A DNA stretch of 64,000 nucleotides from Clostridium sp. D43t1_170807_H7 (GCF_015555905.1 NZ_JADNLK010000004.1:1-64000); one strand, 5' to 3'; counted from the first letter of the stretch, positions 34,588 to 45,908 are shown. The notes: generated by a model not told the origin, from the sequence alone. A program made the numbers and translations.

Positions 34588-35472
34588 TTGGAAAACTTTA
34601 AAGAATTGACCCTAAATGATAAAGATTTATTTACTGATTATTTGAAAGATTTCAACAATAAATCTTATGAATACTCCTTTACTGCTTTATATTTATGGAG
34701 AGATTTATGTAAAACTAAATACTCTATAATAGATAATTGCTTAATAATAAAAAAGAAAACTAATGATGGAACATTTTTTATGATGCCAATAGGCTATAAC
34801 AAATCAATACTTCAAGAGTTAATTCTTAAATTAAAAGACTTATCTACTGATGATAATATTTATTTATTAGGGGATATAGAAGATAATTTTATTTATGATT
34901 TAAAAACATTTACTAATTTACCTTTTAAAATCATTGAAAATAGAGATACCTTTGAATATATATATTTAACAAATGACTTATTAAACTTAGAAGGTAAAAA
35001 GTATCATCAGAAGAAAAATCATTATAATTCTTTTATAAACTCCTATAACTACGCAATTACTTCTATTGATAATGAAGAAAAAATAAATGACTGTTTAGAA
35101 CTATTATCAGACTGGCAGTCGAAAAGAGTTTCTCTATGTAAAGAACTTCAAATAGAAACTAAAGAGATAACTGACTTACTGTATAATCTTAAATATCTAA
35201 ATTTATATTCTATTGGTGTTTATGTTGAAAACTCCTTAGTTGGATTTTCAATTGGAGAAATTCTAAAAGATACTGCTATAATCCACATCGAAAGATGTAA
35301 CATTAATTATAAAGGCATCTATGCATTCATAAATAGAGAATTTATAAGAAAAGATTTTTCAAAAACAATATATGTAAATAGACAAGAGGATTGTGGTTGT
35401 GTAGGTTTAAGAAAATCTAAACTTTCATATAAACCATTGTATTTACTAAAAAAATCTTTAATAGTAATTTAA
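34588..35472 (+). CDS. DUF2156 protein (phosphatidylglycerol lysyltransferase C-domain type)
   Basis: 294 aa, tandem GNAT-like fold related to the C-terminal domain of MprF and to FemABX-type aminoacyltransferases; recognisable segments are YSFTALYLWRD and KKNHYNSFIN. The MprF-like membrane part is absent, so it is a stand-alone cytoplasmic protein. Aminoacyl transfer is an inference. Starts at TTG behind AAGGGG. It converges on pheT with a shared hairpin. Confidence 0.8.
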   Translation: MENFKELTLNDKDLFTDYLKDFNNKSYEYSFTALYLWRDLCKTKYSIIDNCLIIKKKTNDGTFFMMPIGYNKSILQELILKLKDLSTDDNIYLLGDIEDNFIYDLKTFTNLPFKIIENRDTFEYIYLTNDLLNLEGKKYHQKKNHYNSFINSYNYAITSIDNEEKINDCLELLSDWQSKRVSLCKELQIETKEITDLLYNLKYLNLYSIGVYVENSLVGFSIGEILKDTAIIHIERCNINYKGIYAFINREFIRKDFSKTIYVNRQEDCGCVGLRKSKLSYKPLYLLKKSLIVI

Positions 35473-35474
35473 AC

Positions 35475-35497
35475 GGAAGCTGATATTTTCAGCTTCC
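35475..35497. terminator. Hairpin between DUF2156 gene and pheT
   Basis: GGAAGCTGA (35475-35483) and TCAGCTTCC (35489-35497), perfect 9-bp stem between two converging genes. The following U-run is weak. Confidence 0.65.
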
Positions 35498-35510
35498 CTA
35501 AATATATTAA

Positions 35511-37889
35511 TTATCTTAAAACAGCACCTAATTTATGTTCTAATGCTTTAAGAATTTTATCATGTACTTTAGATATATCTTTATCCTCTAAAGTTTTCTT
35601 TTCATCTCTATATGCAATTGCATAAGCTATAGATTTCTTTCCTTCTGGTATTTGAGCACCTTTGTATATATCAAATAATTGAACTTTTTCTACTAAGTTT
35701 CCACCAGCTTTTCTTATTGTTTCTTCAATTTCAGCAACTAATATAGAATCATCACAAAGTAAAGCGATATCTCTAGTTACAGCTGGGAACTTTGGTAATG
35801 GCTTATAAGTTTTTACTGTAGTTGAAGCTTCAAATAAAGCATCTAAATCTAATTCAGCTACATAACAATCTACATCTATTCCATAGTTTTCTATTACATC
35901 TGGGTGAACTTCTCCAAATACACCAGCTTTCTTATTTCTTACCATAAGAGCAGCTGTTTTTCCAGGATGATAGCTTGGATTTTCGCTTTCTCTAACATAT
36001 TTAGCTTTAGCTATTCCTAATCCATCAATTATATTTTCAACTATTCCTTTAAGATCTAAGTAATCACAATCACCATAAATACCTATAGTTAAAACATTCT
36101 TTTCAGTAGGTAATTGTTTTTCATCTTCATTTGGTAAATATACTCTACCAATTTCAAATAATCTTACATAATCATTATTTCTTGAATAGTTTCTTCCCAA
36201 AGATTCCATTATTGAAGGTAATGTAGTTGTTCTCATTACACTATAATCTTCTCCTAGTGGATTCTTTATTTTAACAACATTTCTAAGTTCACTATCTGCT
36301 GGTATATTAACTTTATCAAATACCTTAGGAGATACAAATGAATAACTAATAGATTGGTTAACACCACTACCTACCATTATTTCTATAACTTTGTCTGTTA
36401 ATATTTCATTCTTATATTTTGGTTCTCTTTCTGTTGAAACCTTAAATATAGTAGTAGGAATCTTATCATATCCATAAATTCTAGCAACTTCTTCTGCTAT
36501 ATCTTCTTTTATAGCAATATCTATTCTAAATGTTGGAATAGTTATAACTAAATCATCACCTTCAACATTTGTCTTTAAATCTAAAGCGTCTAATGCTTTT
36601 TTCATTTCTTCTTTTGAAATTTCAGTTCCTAAGAATTTATTTATCCAATTAGAATTTACAGTTATAGAACCTTCTTCTTTTACATTGTTGTAAACATCTA
36701 TAGTTCCTTCCATAACTTCTCCACAGCCTAATTCGCATATTAAAGCACATGCTCTATCTATTGCAAGCTTAGCTAAGTTTGGATCTATATCTTTATCAAA
36801 TCTTGAAGAACTTTCTGATCTTAAATTTAATTTTTTAGAGCTAACTCTTATGTTAGTACCTTCAAAGTTAGCAGATTCAAATATTACTTCTGTAGTATCA
36901 TCTTGAATTTCTGAGTTTAATCCGCCCATAATTCCAGCTATAGCTACAGACTTAGAACCATCTTTAATCATTAATATACTTGAATCTAATTCTCTTTCTA
37001 TTTCATCTAAAGTTGTGAATTTTTCTCCATCTTGAGCTCTTTCAACAACTATAGTCTTACTTTCTATTTGTCTTGCATCAAAGGCATGCATTGGTTGACC
37101 TAGCTCTAACATAACAAAGTTAGTTATGTCAACTATATTGTTTATAGGTCTAACCCCTGCTTCTAAAAGTCTTTCTTGCATCCAACCTGGTGATGGTTCA
37201 ACCTTAACGTTCTTAACACCTTTAGCCATGTATCTTCTACATAACTCATCTTTAACTTCAACTTTTAACTCATCATTAATATTTTTTGAAGATTTAACTT
37301 CGTAGTTGAAACTTGGCATTTTATAAGATGTTCCAAGTGTTGCAGCTGTTTCTCTAGCCATTCCTATCATACTTAAACAATCTGGTCTATTAGATGTTAT
37401 TTCAAAATCTAATATTGCCTTATTTAATCCTAAGTATTCCTTAATATCCATTCCTAATGGAGCATCAGCTGGTAAAATCATTAATCCATGAACTGGTTCA
37501 TCTCCAGCAATTCCAAGTTCTTCTTCAGAACAGAACATACCGTTAGATACTACACCTCTCATTTTACCTTTTTTAATTTCAGTTCCATCAGCTAAAATAG
37601 ATTTATGAAGAGCAACTGGCACTATATCTTGTTCCTTCATGTTAGTTGCAGCTGTAACTATTTGTATTTCTTCTTCTTGCCCTATATTAACTTGACAAAC
37701 ATTTAATCTATCTGCATCTGGGTGTTTTTCTATTTTTGTAATTTTACCAGTAACAACATTTTTTATATTGTCACCTTGTATAATAACCTCTTCTAGAGCT
37801 GATCCTGAAAGAGTTAATTTATCTCCTAATGTATGTGGATCTACGTTTACTTCAGCGTAGTCCTTTAGCCAATTATATGGTACTTTCAT
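35511..37889 (-). CDS. pheT: Phenylalanyl-tRNA synthetase beta subunit
   Basis: 792 aa; tRNA-binding (EMAP-type) domain at about 40-150, B3/B4 editing domain, B5 repeats and C-terminal FDX-ACB domain, with the usual IYGYDKIP motif. It assembles as alpha2-beta2 with PheS. It starts 17 nt after pheS with an RBS GGAGGTAAAGTA. Expression is under the T-box leader of pheS. Confidence 0.98.
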   Translation of the reverse strand: MKVPYNWLKDYAEVNVDPHTLGDKLTLSGSALEEVIIQGDNIKNVVTGKITKIEKHPDADRLNVCQVNIGQEEEIQIVTAATNMKEQDIVPVALHKSILADGTEIKKGKMRGVVSNGMFCSEEELGIAGDEPVHGLMILPADAPLGMDIKEYLGLNKAILDFEITSNRPDCLSMIGMARETAATLGTSYKMPSFNYEVKSSKNINDELKVEVKDELCRRYMAKGVKNVKVEPSPGWMQERLLEAGVRPINNIVDITNFVMLELGQPMHAFDARQIESKTIVVERAQDGEKFTTLDEIERELDSSILMIKDGSKSVAIAGIMGGLNSEIQDDTTEVIFESANFEGTNIRVSSKKLNLRSESSSRFDKDIDPNLAKLAIDRACALICELGCGEVMEGTIDVYNNVKEEGSITVNSNWINKFLGTEISKEEMKKALDALDLKTNVEGDDLVITIPTFRIDIAIKEDIAEEVARIYGYDKIPTTIFKVSTEREPKYKNEILTDKVIEIMVGSGVNQSISYSFVSPKVFDKVNIPADSELRNVVKIKNPLGEDYSVMRTTTLPSIMESLGRNYSRNNDYVRLFEIGRVYLPNEDEKQLPTEKNVLTIGIYGDCDYLDLKGIVENIIDGLGIAKAKYVRESENPSYHPGKTAALMVRNKKAGVFGEVHPDVIENYGIDVDCYVAELDLDALFEASTTVKTYKPLPKFPAVTRDIALLCDDSILVAEIEETIRKAGGNLVEKVQLFDIYKGAQIPEGKKSIAYAIAYRDEKKTLEDKDISKVHDKILKALEHKLGAVLR

Positions 37890-37906
37890 CTTACTTTACC
37901 TCCTAA

Positions 37907-38926
37907 TTAAAATTGATTTAAAAATCTCATATCGCTTTCGTATAATGCTCTTATATCATCAATACCATACTTAAGCATAACCATTCTATCTACACCAAAT
38001 CCAAAGGCAAATCCGCTATAAACTTCTGGATCAATTCCACAATTTCTTAAAACATTCGGATGAACCATTCCACATCCTAATATTTCAATCCAACCGCTTC
38101 CTTTACATACTCTACAACCTTTTCCTTCACAAACGAAGCAAGTTGCATCCATTTCAGCTGAAGGTTCAGTAAATGGGAAGTGGTGTGGTCTAAACTTAGT
38201 TACAACCTTATCCCCAAACATTTTTTTAGCAAATAACTCTAATGTTCCTTTTAAATCTGCAAAAGTAACTCCCTTGTCAATTACTAATCCTTCCATTTGA
38301 TAGAATATTGGTGAATGTGTAGCATCTACAGCATCTGATCTATAAACCTTACCTGGAGATATCATCTTTATTGGAGGTTCTTGATTTTCCATTGTTCTAA
38401 TTTGAATTGGAGAAGTTTGAGTTCTTAAAACTATATTATCATTTATATAGAAAGTATCTTGCTCACTTCTTGCTGGATGATCCTTAGGTATATTTAAAGC
38501 TTCAAAATTATAATGATCTAACTCAACATCAGGACCATCTTCTACTGTGAATCCCATTGAAATAAATATCTCTTTCATGCTTTCTAGTGTTAAATCTAAA
38601 GGATGTCTCTTACCAATAACATTTCTTTTCCCCGGAAGAGATATATCAATAACTTCACTTGCAAGTTTAGCATTTTTTTCTCTTTCCTTTATCTTTTTAA
38701 CAGCTTCCTCTAGTTTTTCTTCAACTTCGCTTTTTGCTTCATTAACTAGCTTACCAACTACCGGTCTTTCTTCTGGAGTTAATGATCCCATTCCTCTTAA
38801 TATTGTAGTAAGTTCACCTTTTTTTCCAAGGTATTTTACTCTTATTTCTTCTAATGCTCCGCTGTTTTCTGCAGCAGCTATTTCATTAAAAGCAGCTTCT
38901 TTAATTGCTAATAATTTTTCTTGCAT
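37907..38926 (-). CDS. pheS: Phenylalanyl-tRNA synthetase alpha subunit
   Basis: 339 aa. N-terminal coiled coil (about 1-90), then class II aaRS motifs: motif 2 [13 protein letters not shown] and motif 3 [17 protein letters not shown]. The A-site phenylalanine-binding region with [12 protein letters not shown] is intact. First gene of the pheST operon, behind a T-box riboswitch and a strong promoter. Confidence 0.98.
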   Translation of the reverse strand: MQEKLLAIKEAAFNEIAAAENSGALEEIRVKYLGKKGELTTILRGMGSLTPEERPVVGKLVNEAKSEVEEKLEEAVKKIKEREKNAKLASEVIDISLPGKRNVIGKRHPLDLTLESMKEIFISMGFTVEDGPDVELDHYNFEALNIPKDHPARSEQDTFYINDNIVLRTQTSPIQIRTMENQEPPIKMISPGKVYRSDAVDATHSPIFYQMEGLVIDKGVTFADLKGTLELFAKKMFGDKVVTKFRPHHFPFTEPSAEMDATCFVCEGKGCRVCKGSGWIEILGCGMVHPNVLRNCGIDPEVYSGFAFGFGVDRMVMLKYGIDDIRALYESDMRFLNQF

Positions 38927-39063
38927 TTTTGTTCTCCCTTCTTATTAATTCTTAATTTTAATGGGCCTATTTCATTTGATATTACTGATACACAAAGCAT
39001 AATGTAATAATATTTTCCAATCATTAATTAACATTTAAGTATCTTTCTGAAATTTGGTATAAA

Positions 39064-39305
39064 AAAAGGATATTCAGCCCCATAAAGGGACGGAATATCC
39101 GCGTTACCACCCTAATTGGTATTATATTAATAATAAAATACCCATCTTAATTAAATAACGGTTTTAACCGCTAACTACTACTATAATTTCACAGTTAGGA
39201 CTCCTGAGGGAACTTCAATATAACTTTATATAAAAAGACTTACAGTCTAAGGTCTTTTCTCCCTGTATACTCTATTATATCTACTTTCTCATTCACTGTC
39301 TTTCA
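39064..39305 (-). promoter_or_regulatory. T-box riboswitch of pheST
   Basis: The conserved antiterminator AGGGTGGTAACGCGG is at 39099-39113 on the minus strand. The terminator stem (39068-39100, GGATATTC... to ...GAATATCC) is followed by seven U. Stem I and specifier loop lie at about 39150-39305. A phenylalanine specifier TTC fits at 39210-39212 (minus strand). Uncharged tRNA-Phe would stabilise the antiterminator and raise pheST expression. Confidence 0.93.
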
Positions 39306-39322
39306 ATATTTATTTACAACTT

Positions 39323-39351
39323 ATTATACAAACAACCAATATTTTTTTCAA
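39323..39351 (-). promoter_or_regulatory. pheST promoter
   Basis: TTGAAA (39346-39351), 17-nt spacer, TATAAT (39323-39328) on the minus strand, just ahead of the T-box leader. Confidence 0.75.
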
Positions 39352-39371
39352 TACCTTATTTAAAATTTATT

Positions 39372-40148
39372 TTATAATAAACTTTGTCTTACTTTCTCGA
39401 ATAATATTATAGAAGTTGCAACCCCTACATTTAATGATTCTGCTCCGCCTGGCATAGGAATTTTCACTTTTTTGTCTGAAAGTTCAAAAATCTCTTGGCT
39501 TATACCATTTCCTTCATTTCCAACAGATAATATAACCTTTCCACTTAAATCTTCCTCAAAGAAATTTTTTGACTCTTCTAAAGATGTAGCTACTAAACTA
39601 AAACCTTCATCTTTTAACTTTTTTAATAAACTTAAATCATTATCATAGATAATTGGTATATAGAATATAGAACCCATTGTTGATCTAATTGTTTTATCAT
39701 TATATATATCAACTGTGCCCTTTGTTAAAATAATTGCATTTACTCCTGCTGCATGAGCAGTTCTAATAATAGTCCCTAAATTTCCAGGGTCTTGAACCTT
39801 ATCACATAATAAATAAAAGTCTCCATTTATATCACTTATTGAATTATTTATATTAGCTACAGCAACTATACCTTGAGTATTTTCTGTTGAAGATAATTGA
39901 GAAAATAGCTCATTCTTCATTTCATACATCTTAATATTATCCATGTATTCACTTAAATAATCTTCTAGTTTCTCTTTTCCACTTTCATTTACTATTATAT
40001 ACTCTATATTACACTTTGCCTTAAAAGCTTCTTGAACTAATCTAAATCCTTCTATAATATACTTATTTTCTTTTGTTCTATGCTTTCTTTCCTTTAACTT
40101 CTTTGTATATTTAAATAATGTGTTGTCTTTACTTTCAATGACTATCAA
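39372..40148 (-). CDS. SpoU/TrmH-family RNA 2'-O-methyltransferase
   Basis: 258 aa SPOUT methyltransferase with the trefoil-knot motifs (CDKVQDPGNLGTIIRTA and PMPGGAESLNVGVATSIILFE) and an N-terminal substrate-binding domain of the L30e type. rRNA or tRNA ribose methylation is likely; the target cannot be read from the sequence. TTG start after AGAGGTGAAAA. It lies just downstream of ktrA, and the two may be cotranscribed. Confidence 0.88.
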   Translation of the reverse strand: MIVIESKDNTLFKYTKKLKERKHRTKENKYIIEGFRLVQEAFKAKCNIEYIIVNESGKEKLEDYLSEYMDNIKMYEMKNELFSQLSSTENTQGIVAVANINNSISDINGDFYLLCDKVQDPGNLGTIIRTAHAAGVNAIILTKGTVDIYNDKTIRSTMGSIFYIPIIYDNDLSLLKKLKDEGFSLVATSLEESKNFFEEDLSGKVILSVGNEGNGISQEIFELSDKKVKIPMPGGAESLNVGVATSIILFEKVRQSLL

Positions 40149-40159
40149 ATTTTCACCTC

Positions 40160-40831
40160 TTATTTTTTTCTAATTAAAATATCTTCTAAATTACTTAAAT
40201 CATCAGCAGAACCAATAGCTACTATAATATCATCTTCTGATAATCTATCTTCAGCTTTTGGAGAAATATCTATATCCTCACCTCTTTTTATTGCCATAAC
40301 ATTAATTCCGTAACTACTTCTTAATTTAAGCTCTTTTAATGTCTTTCCATTCCATTCATTAAGCACTCTTAACTCCATAATACTATAATCAGGAGATAAT
40401 TCAATAAAATCTAATATACTAGCTGAAACTAGATTGTGTGCTACTCTTACACCCATATCCTTTTCAGGTAATACAACCCTATCTGCACCTATCTTATATA
40501 ATACCTTTGCATGTAAATCACTTTGACCTTTTGCAATTATATACTTAACACCTAATTCTTTAACTAATAAAGTTATCATTACACTTGCTTGTATATTAGA
40601 ACCAATAGTAACTACTGCAACATCAAAATTTCTTAATCCTAAAGTTTTTAATGCACTTTCATCAGTTGCATCCATTTGGACTGCATGTGTTACAGAATCT
40701 GCAATTTCTTGTACAGAATCTTCATCCATGTCAATTGCCAAAACATCATGTCCTAAAGAATATAAAGTTTTAGCAACTGACTCTCCAAATCTACCTAATC
40801 CAATAACTACAAACTGTTTATTATTTGCCAT
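40160..40831 (-). CDS. ktrA: KtrA, regulatory RCK subunit of K+ uptake system
   Basis: 223 aa cytoplasmic TrkA-type protein. RCK-N domain with the Rossmann fingerprint GLGRFGESVA (about residues 11-20), and RCK-C domain at about 140-220. It gates KtrB in response to nucleotides (ATP/ADP or NAD-type). Follows ktrB by 10 nt. Confidence 0.93.
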   Translation of the reverse strand: MANNKQFVVIGLGRFGESVAKTLYSLGHDVLAIDMDEDSVQEIADSVTHAVQMDATDESALKTLGLRNFDVAVVTIGSNIQASVMITLLVKELGVKYIIAKGQSDLHAKVLYKIGADRVVLPEKDMGVRVAHNLVSASILDFIELSPDYSIMELRVLNEWNGKTLKELKLRSSYGINVMAIKRGEDIDISPKAEDRLSEDDIIVAIGSADDLSNLEDILIRKK

Positions 40832-40841
40832 GTTTCTTCCC

Positions 40842-42188
40842 CTAACCTATCAATATTTTTCCTTCTGGGTATTTAATACCTGAATTTATTTTTTTTCTTG
40901 TTATAGATAATACTACAGTTAATGGACCAACTCTACCTAAATACATCATAAAAATTATTAACACTTTTCCTATACTACTTAATTCAGAAGTCAAACCTAA
41001 AGTTAATCCTGCAGTTCCAAAAGCTGATACTGTTTCGTAAAATAATGATATAAAACTTGCTCCCTTTTCTGTATAAGATAGTAACATAGTAACAACTATT
41101 ACTAAACTCACTCCAATAAATATTAATGTAAATGCTTTATACACTAAGTCCTTACTAAATCTTCTTTTAAATACCTCAGCATCTTCTCTTCCTTTTATTA
41201 CACATACTATAGTTACAATCAAAATTCCTATAGTCGTGGTCTTTATTCCACCAGCAGTTGAGCCTGGTGATCCACCAATAAACATGAGAATTATAGTTAA
41301 AAACTGTCCCGCTGTAGTCATCCCATCTGTAGGAATACTATTAAATCCAGCTGTTCTTGGTGTAACTGATGCAAAAAATGAATTCATAATTTTATCAACA
41401 AAAGACATATTACCTATAGTATTAACATTATTATTCTCAAATAAAAACATTAATAAAGTTCCACCTAAGACTAACACTATAGTCATTAATATTACCATTT
41501 TTGAATGAAGGGAAACCTTTTTTAAACTTTTACTACTATATACTTCACTCCATACAGTAAATCCCAAGCCACCAATTATAATTAATGCTGATGCCACCAT
41601 TATTACAACAGCATTAGAGTTATAAGATGTTAAGCTGCTAAAATTACCGAAAATATCAAATCCTGCATTACAAAAAGCAGATATAGAGTGAAATATACTA
41701 TAAAATGCCCCTTTCCCTAATCCATACTCAGGAACGAATTGTGTAGAAAATAATAATGCACCAAAAAATTGTACAGATACTGTAAATACTAATACATACT
41801 TAACCATCTTTACTAGCCCTTGTATATTAAAAGTATTCATAGCATCCTGTAATATTAATCTCTCTCTTAAAGTAATCTTTTTTCCTAAAATAATAGCAAT
41901 TAATGTTGTAAAAGACATAAATCCTAATCCACCAATTTCTATTAATATCATTATAACCGTTTGTCCAAACGCATTCCAATATGTACCTGTATCTACTACT
42001 ATTAATCCCGTAACACAAACGGCTGATGTAGCAGTAAACAACGCATCTAAGAAGTTAGTACTTTCTCCACTAGTTGTAGATATAGGTAAGGTTAATATTA
42101 ATGCTCCTACTAATATTAACAATAAGAATCCTAATGCTAAAATTTGAACTCCCCTAAGTTTAAAGTTTCTTTTAAAGTTCCAATTCAT
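40842..42188 (-). CDS. ktrB: KtrB, K+ transporter subunit
   Basis: 448 aa, four MPM repeats of the Trk/Ktr/HKT superfamily with pore-loop signatures (SAVCVTGLIVVDTG, SAFCNAGFD, PRTAGFNS, SAFGTAGLT). Forms the ion path with KtrA bound on the cytoplasmic side. ATG with GGAGGTGATGCA. Preceded by a terminator of ytxC, so ktrBA is a separate operon. Confidence 0.95.
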   Translation of the reverse strand: MNWNFKRNFKLRGVQILALGFLLLILVGALILTLPISTTSGESTNFLDALFTATSAVCVTGLIVVDTGTYWNAFGQTVIMILIEIGGLGFMSFTTLIAIILGKKITLRERLILQDAMNTFNIQGLVKMVKYVLVFTVSVQFFGALLFSTQFVPEYGLGKGAFYSIFHSISAFCNAGFDIFGNFSSLTSYNSNAVVIMVASALIIIGGLGFTVWSEVYSSKSLKKVSLHSKMVILMTIVLVLGGTLLMFLFENNNVNTIGNMSFVDKIMNSFFASVTPRTAGFNSIPTDGMTTAGQFLTIILMFIGGSPGSTAGGIKTTTIGILIVTIVCVIKGREDAEVFKRRFSKDLVYKAFTLIFIGVSLVIVVTMLLSYTEKGASFISLFYETVSAFGTAGLTLGLTSELSSIGKVLIIFMMYLGRVGPLTVVLSITRKKINSGIKYPEGKILIG

Positions 42189-42351
42189 TGCATCACCTCC
42201 TAATTACAATAACTCTCATATTATTTTGTTCTTTTTCTCATTTTTTTATTATAATGAAGTTCACCATGTATTTTACCATCTTTGCATTAATTTTCATAGA
42301 TATTCCATATTAAAATACACAAAATTTTAATATAGAACATTAAATTATAAA

Positions 42352-42379
42352 AGGGTTGTTTATAAATCATAACAACCCT
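42352..42379 (-). terminator. ytxC terminator
   Basis: AGGGTTGTT / AACAACCCT perfect stem followed by T residues on the minus strand. Confidence 0.75.
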
Positions 42380-42404
42380 AGTTTTTTCAAATTCATTATA
42401 TTAT

Positions 42405-43295
42405 TTAAACTTTAATTTTTGATTGCATACAATTTGCACAACCTGCACAGTAAAATACTCTATCACCAAAGACATTAACTATAGTTTCGATAAACTCTGT
42501 ATTTATGCAATTTTCTTTGCGATGTATTATTATTTGCCTTGGTGCATTAGTTATCAATCCACTTATTATTATATCTTCTACCTTAGCTTCAGTATCTATT
42601 CTACACTCTGATAACTCCTTCATAAAGTCACCAAAAACATCATTCCCATAACCATCTTTTAATACATATCCTCCACCTTCATGAATATAAATATTGATTT
42701 TTTCTATTTTGCTTTCCTGAATATCAACAAAATATTTTAATAACTTTACAAATTCTTTATACTCTTTTTCAACCATATATTCTTCTACAACTTTATCAAT
42801 GATATCCTCTATATCTTCTCTAAGCTCTTTCATCCTAAAAGTTATAAAGCCCCTTATGTTTATTTCTTCATTTTCTTCCAAGCAAGTTTTTATTTTTTCT
42901 ATTATAGAATTTATTTTACTTATACAATATATCATTTTTTCATCTTTTAGATTTTCTTCACTTCTTAGAACTTTCATAATCATATCTTCTACTTCTATTA
43001 TTTCATCTTGCTTTAAAAAGAAATAAGTTTCAGTTAAAAAATTAAAAAGTTCCTTTTTCCTATATTTTTCAATTACTATATTGTATAAAATATTGCTTAT
43101 ATATAAATATATCATTCTTTTAACTTTTTCATTATAACAATCTTTTTCGCACATAATTTTTATTAAATGTGAATCACCCTCACCACTCTCTACAAGACCA
43201 ATAATAATATTTTTCTTCTTTAATAACTCTCTAAGCTCTTGTAATTCCTTTACTAAGTCCAAGTCATTATTATGCACTAATCTTATCACAAGCAT
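42405..43295 (-). CDS. ytxC: Sporulation-associated YtxC-like protein
   Basis: 296 aa, helical with an acidic/lysine-rich middle, ending in FYCAGCANC, a cysteine motif that may bind metal. Sequence pattern and length fit YtxC-family sporulation proteins, whose biochemical role is unknown. ATG at 43295 behind AAAGGAGTG. The thrS gene that often follows in clostridia is not adjacent here. Confidence 0.75.
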   Translation of the reverse strand: MLVIRLVHNNDLDLVKELQELRELLKKKNIIIGLVESGEGDSHLIKIMCEKDCYNEKVKRMIYLYISNILYNIVIEKYRKKELFNFLTETYFFLKQDEIIEVEDMIMKVLRSEENLKDEKMIYCISKINSIIEKIKTCLEENEEINIRGFITFRMKELREDIEDIIDKVVEEYMVEKEYKEFVKLLKYFVDIQESKIEKINIYIHEGGGYVLKDGYGNDVFGDFMKELSECRIDTEAKVEDIIISGLITNAPRQIIIHRKENCINTEFIETIVNVFGDRVFYCAGCANCMQSKIKV

Positions 43296-43438
43296 GGATT
43301 TCACTCCTTTCTTAATATTAGTATGTATTAATTTTTTTTCTATATACTTACCTGTCTGTACACTTATTAATAAAATGTTGATTTTTTTATGAATATTTTA
43401 TATGTTATAAGAAATATATTTAAAGGAGGAGAAGATTA

Positions 43439-44140
43439 ATGATATGTTTTATTGACTATAGAACTAGTGAAAATGAAATAAATTCACTAAGAAAATTAAA
43501 TTATGACATAATAAAAATTCCAAAGGATAATAATCTTTATGAAGCAATAAATGGACATACAGATATTCAGCTAAATATACTTAATAAGCATACCAAGGCT
43601 ATAATTATTAATAAAAATATTAATTTATCCTTTAAAGAACTTCTAAAAGCAAAAAATATAAATTTTATAGAAAGTGATAGTACTCTATCCTCTAAATATC
43701 CTAACAATATATCACTTAATGCATATATTACTGATAATTACTTGATACATAATTTAAAGTTTACTGATAAAAAAATTTTGGATTACTGTAAAAATAAAAA
43801 AACTATACATGTAAAGCAGGGTTATACTAAATGCTCTATATTACCGGTACAAGAAAAAGCAATTATAACTAACGATAAAGGGATATATAATACGTTAAAA
43901 AATGAAAGCTTTGATGTTTTACTATTACCCTTCGGAGATATAGAGTTAAGTGGTTTTAATTATGGATTTATCGGTGGTGTTGGAGGTATGATTTCAGATA
44001 ATTCCATGGCTTTTTTTGGCTCACTAGATAATTATATTTTTGGCAATGAAGTAAAAAACTTTTTATATAAATACGATGTTAAACCAATATATCTTAATAA
44101 TACAAAACTAATAGATAGAGGAAGCTTACTTGTTTTTTAA
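43439..44140 (+). CDS. DUF6873-like (guanidino-group-modifying-enzyme fold) protein
   Basis: 233 aa with the five-bladed propeller-type fold of guanidino-modifying enzymes suggested by GHTDIQLN, KQGYTKCSI and GFIGGVGGMISDN. These correspond to conserved Asp/His/Cys-like positions in that superfamily, but the catalytic set is not clearly complete, so activity is uncertain. ATG after AAAGGAGGAG. Divergent from ytxC (144 nt). Confidence 0.7.
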   Translation: MICFIDYRTSENEINSLRKLNYDIIKIPKDNNLYEAINGHTDIQLNILNKHTKAIIINKNINLSFKELLKAKNINFIESDSTLSSKYPNNISLNAYITDNYLIHNLKFTDKKILDYCKNKKTIHVKQGYTKCSILPVQEKAIITNDKGIYNTLKNESFDVLLLPFGDIELSGFNYGFIGGVGGMISDNSMAFFGSLDNYIFGNEVKNFLYKYDVKPIYLNNTKLIDRGSLLVF

Positions 44141-44220
44141 CCCCTTATATCATACGTATCTATTAAGTAATTGTTGATTAGTATTTATATTTTTTTATTT
44201 AAGTATTAACTAACTCAAAA

Positions 44221-44253
44221 AAAGTAGACTAACTTTTACAGATAGCCTACTTT
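44221..44253. terminator. Bidirectional terminator after the DUF6873-like gene and hslO
   Basis: AAAGTAGaCTA (44221-44231) and TAGcCTACTTT (44243-44253) with runs of A and T outside. Confidence 0.75.
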
Positions 44254-44264
44254 CTTTTTATATT

Positions 44265-45155
44265 TTATTTAGATTTATTTGAATTCGCTAATAATTTACC
44301 AATTTCCTCAGGAGTAAATACATATGTCTTATTACAGAAGTGACATTTTAACTCTTCATTTTTACCGTCTTCATATATTTCTCTTAAATCTTTTTCACCT
44401 ATAGAAATTAAAGCTTTTTCAACTTTTTCTCTTGAACAATTACAAGTAAATTCAGGTTTAATTTCCTCTAATATTTTTAAGTCCATATCACCAAAGATAT
44501 AATCTAATATATCATCCATGCTTTTTCCCTCATCTAACATAGTTGTTAAAGATGGAATTTCCTCTAGTCTATAAGTTATTATATCTGCTAAGAACTCATC
44601 AGCATCTGGTAACATTTGAATTATAAATCCTCCAGCGACTTTAATTGAATAATCTTTATCAACTAAAACACCTAATGATACTGCTGATGGAGTTTGTTCA
44701 GATACAGTAAAATAATAAGCTAAATCTTCTGCTATTTCTCCTGAATGTATTGGCACTTGACCTACATAAGGGTCCTTCATTCCTAAATCCTTTATAACCA
44801 TTAAATTACCATTTTTACCGATGTATCCACCAACATCTAATTTGCCTTTTGAATTTAAAGGCATATCTCCATATGGATTTCCGATATATCCTTTAACTTT
44901 AGCTCCTTCATATGCAGTAACAACTACTCCATTGGCATCTCCACCACCATTAATTCTTAAAGTCATTACTTCATTTGATGATTTTAAAGTAGCTCCTAAA
45001 AGAGCTCCAGCTGTTAACATTCTTCCAAGTGCTGCTGATGCAACTGGAGTACATTCATGTATTACTCTAGCATCCTCAACTAAATCTGTTGTAATCCCAG
45101 CTATTATTCTTACCATTCCATTTTTTGCAACCGCTCTAATAATCTTATCGCTCAT
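44265..45155 (-). CDS. hslO: Hsp33 redox-regulated chaperone
   Basis: 296 aa. The zinc cysteines C-x-C (FTCNCSRE) and C-x2-C (LKCHFCNK) lie at the C-terminus. Oxidation releases zinc and activates chaperone function. Start is ATG at 45155 after GTTGGAGGAAA; the earlier TTG at 45167 is upstream of that RBS. The gene starts 16 nt after the methyltransferase stop and is probably cotranscribed. Confidence 0.95.
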   Translation of the reverse strand: MSDKIIRAVAKNGMVRIIAGITTDLVEDARVIHECTPVASAALGRMLTAGALLGATLKSSNEVMTLRINGGGDANGVVVTAYEGAKVKGYIGNPYGDMPLNSKGKLDVGGYIGKNGNLMVIKDLGMKDPYVGQVPIHSGEIAEDLAYYFTVSEQTPSAVSLGVLVDKDYSIKVAGGFIIQMLPDADEFLADIITYRLEEIPSLTTMLDEGKSMDDILDYIFGDMDLKILEEIKPEFTCNCSREKVEKALISIGEKDLREIYEDGKNEELKCHFCNKTYVFTPEEIGKLLANSNKSK

Positions 45156-45170
45156 ATTTTCCTCCAACTA

Positions 45171-45908
45171 TTACTTTTTCTTTATTACATATACTATTCT
45201 TTCAGTATTTGCTTGTACATAATTTTTAGTATATCCATCAAACTTAGCTAGAACTTCTAGGTTTGCATTTTCCAATTCCTTTTCTAACTCTTCTTCAGTA
45301 TAAGCTCTTTCAAGATGTTCTTCTTCAAATCTTTCATAGAGCTCCCCTTTCTTAACAAAAAATGTTAAGAACATAGATAGTAAATTATCTTCAAAAACAT
45401 TTTCCCAAGTATAAAAAACTTCTTCCTCACTATATGTATAGATATTATTACCTAATATTTCAGATAATTTATAATATGAATTAACATCAAATATAAATAA
45501 TCCATTTGATTTTAAATGAGTATGTACTCCTTTAAAATAGTTTTTAAGACCATTTAAATCTGTTATATAATTGGTAGAATCCAATACAGATGTTATTAAA
45601 TCAAATTCCTTATTAAGAGAAAGCTCTGTCATATCTTGGCAAATTATTTTTCCTTTTATTCTTGCTTCTTTAAATTTATCAAAGGCTTCTCTTAACATAT
45701 CTTCTGATAAATCAACTCCATAGATATTTTTAAAATGCTTAGCTACTCTTATAGTTACATTTCCAGTCCCACAAGCAATATCTAAATAATCATTTAATTC
45801 TACATTATATGAGTTACAAATTTCTAAAATACGCTCTACCATTTCATCATAGTTAATATCTTCATTTATTAACTCATCATATATTTTTGCGAATTCACCA
45901 TACGCCAT
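45171..45908 (-). CDS. SAM-dependent methyltransferase
   Basis: 245 aa, class I fold with YLDIACGTGNVTIRVAK (about residues 43-58) and the GVDLSEDM loop. Substrate unknown. ATG after ATAGGGGGAATATA. First gene of a likely operon with hslO; no terminator lies between them. Confidence 0.85.
   Translation of the reverse strand: MAYGEFAKIYDELINEDINYDEMVERILEICNSYNVELNDYLDIACGTGNVTIRVAKHFKNIYGVDLSEDMLREAFDKFKEARIKGKIICQDMTELSLNKEFDLITSVLDSTNYITDLNGLKNYFKGVHTHLKSNGLFIFDVNSYYKLSEILGNNIYTYSEEEVFYTWENVFEDNLLSMFLTFFVKKGELYERFEEEHLERAYTEEELEKELENANLEVLAKFDGYTKNYVQANTERIVYVIKKK

Noticed and set aside
41827-42018. 63-aa minus-strand ORF in ktrB
   Set aside because: Alternative frame inside ktrB, no RBS, unlikely composition.
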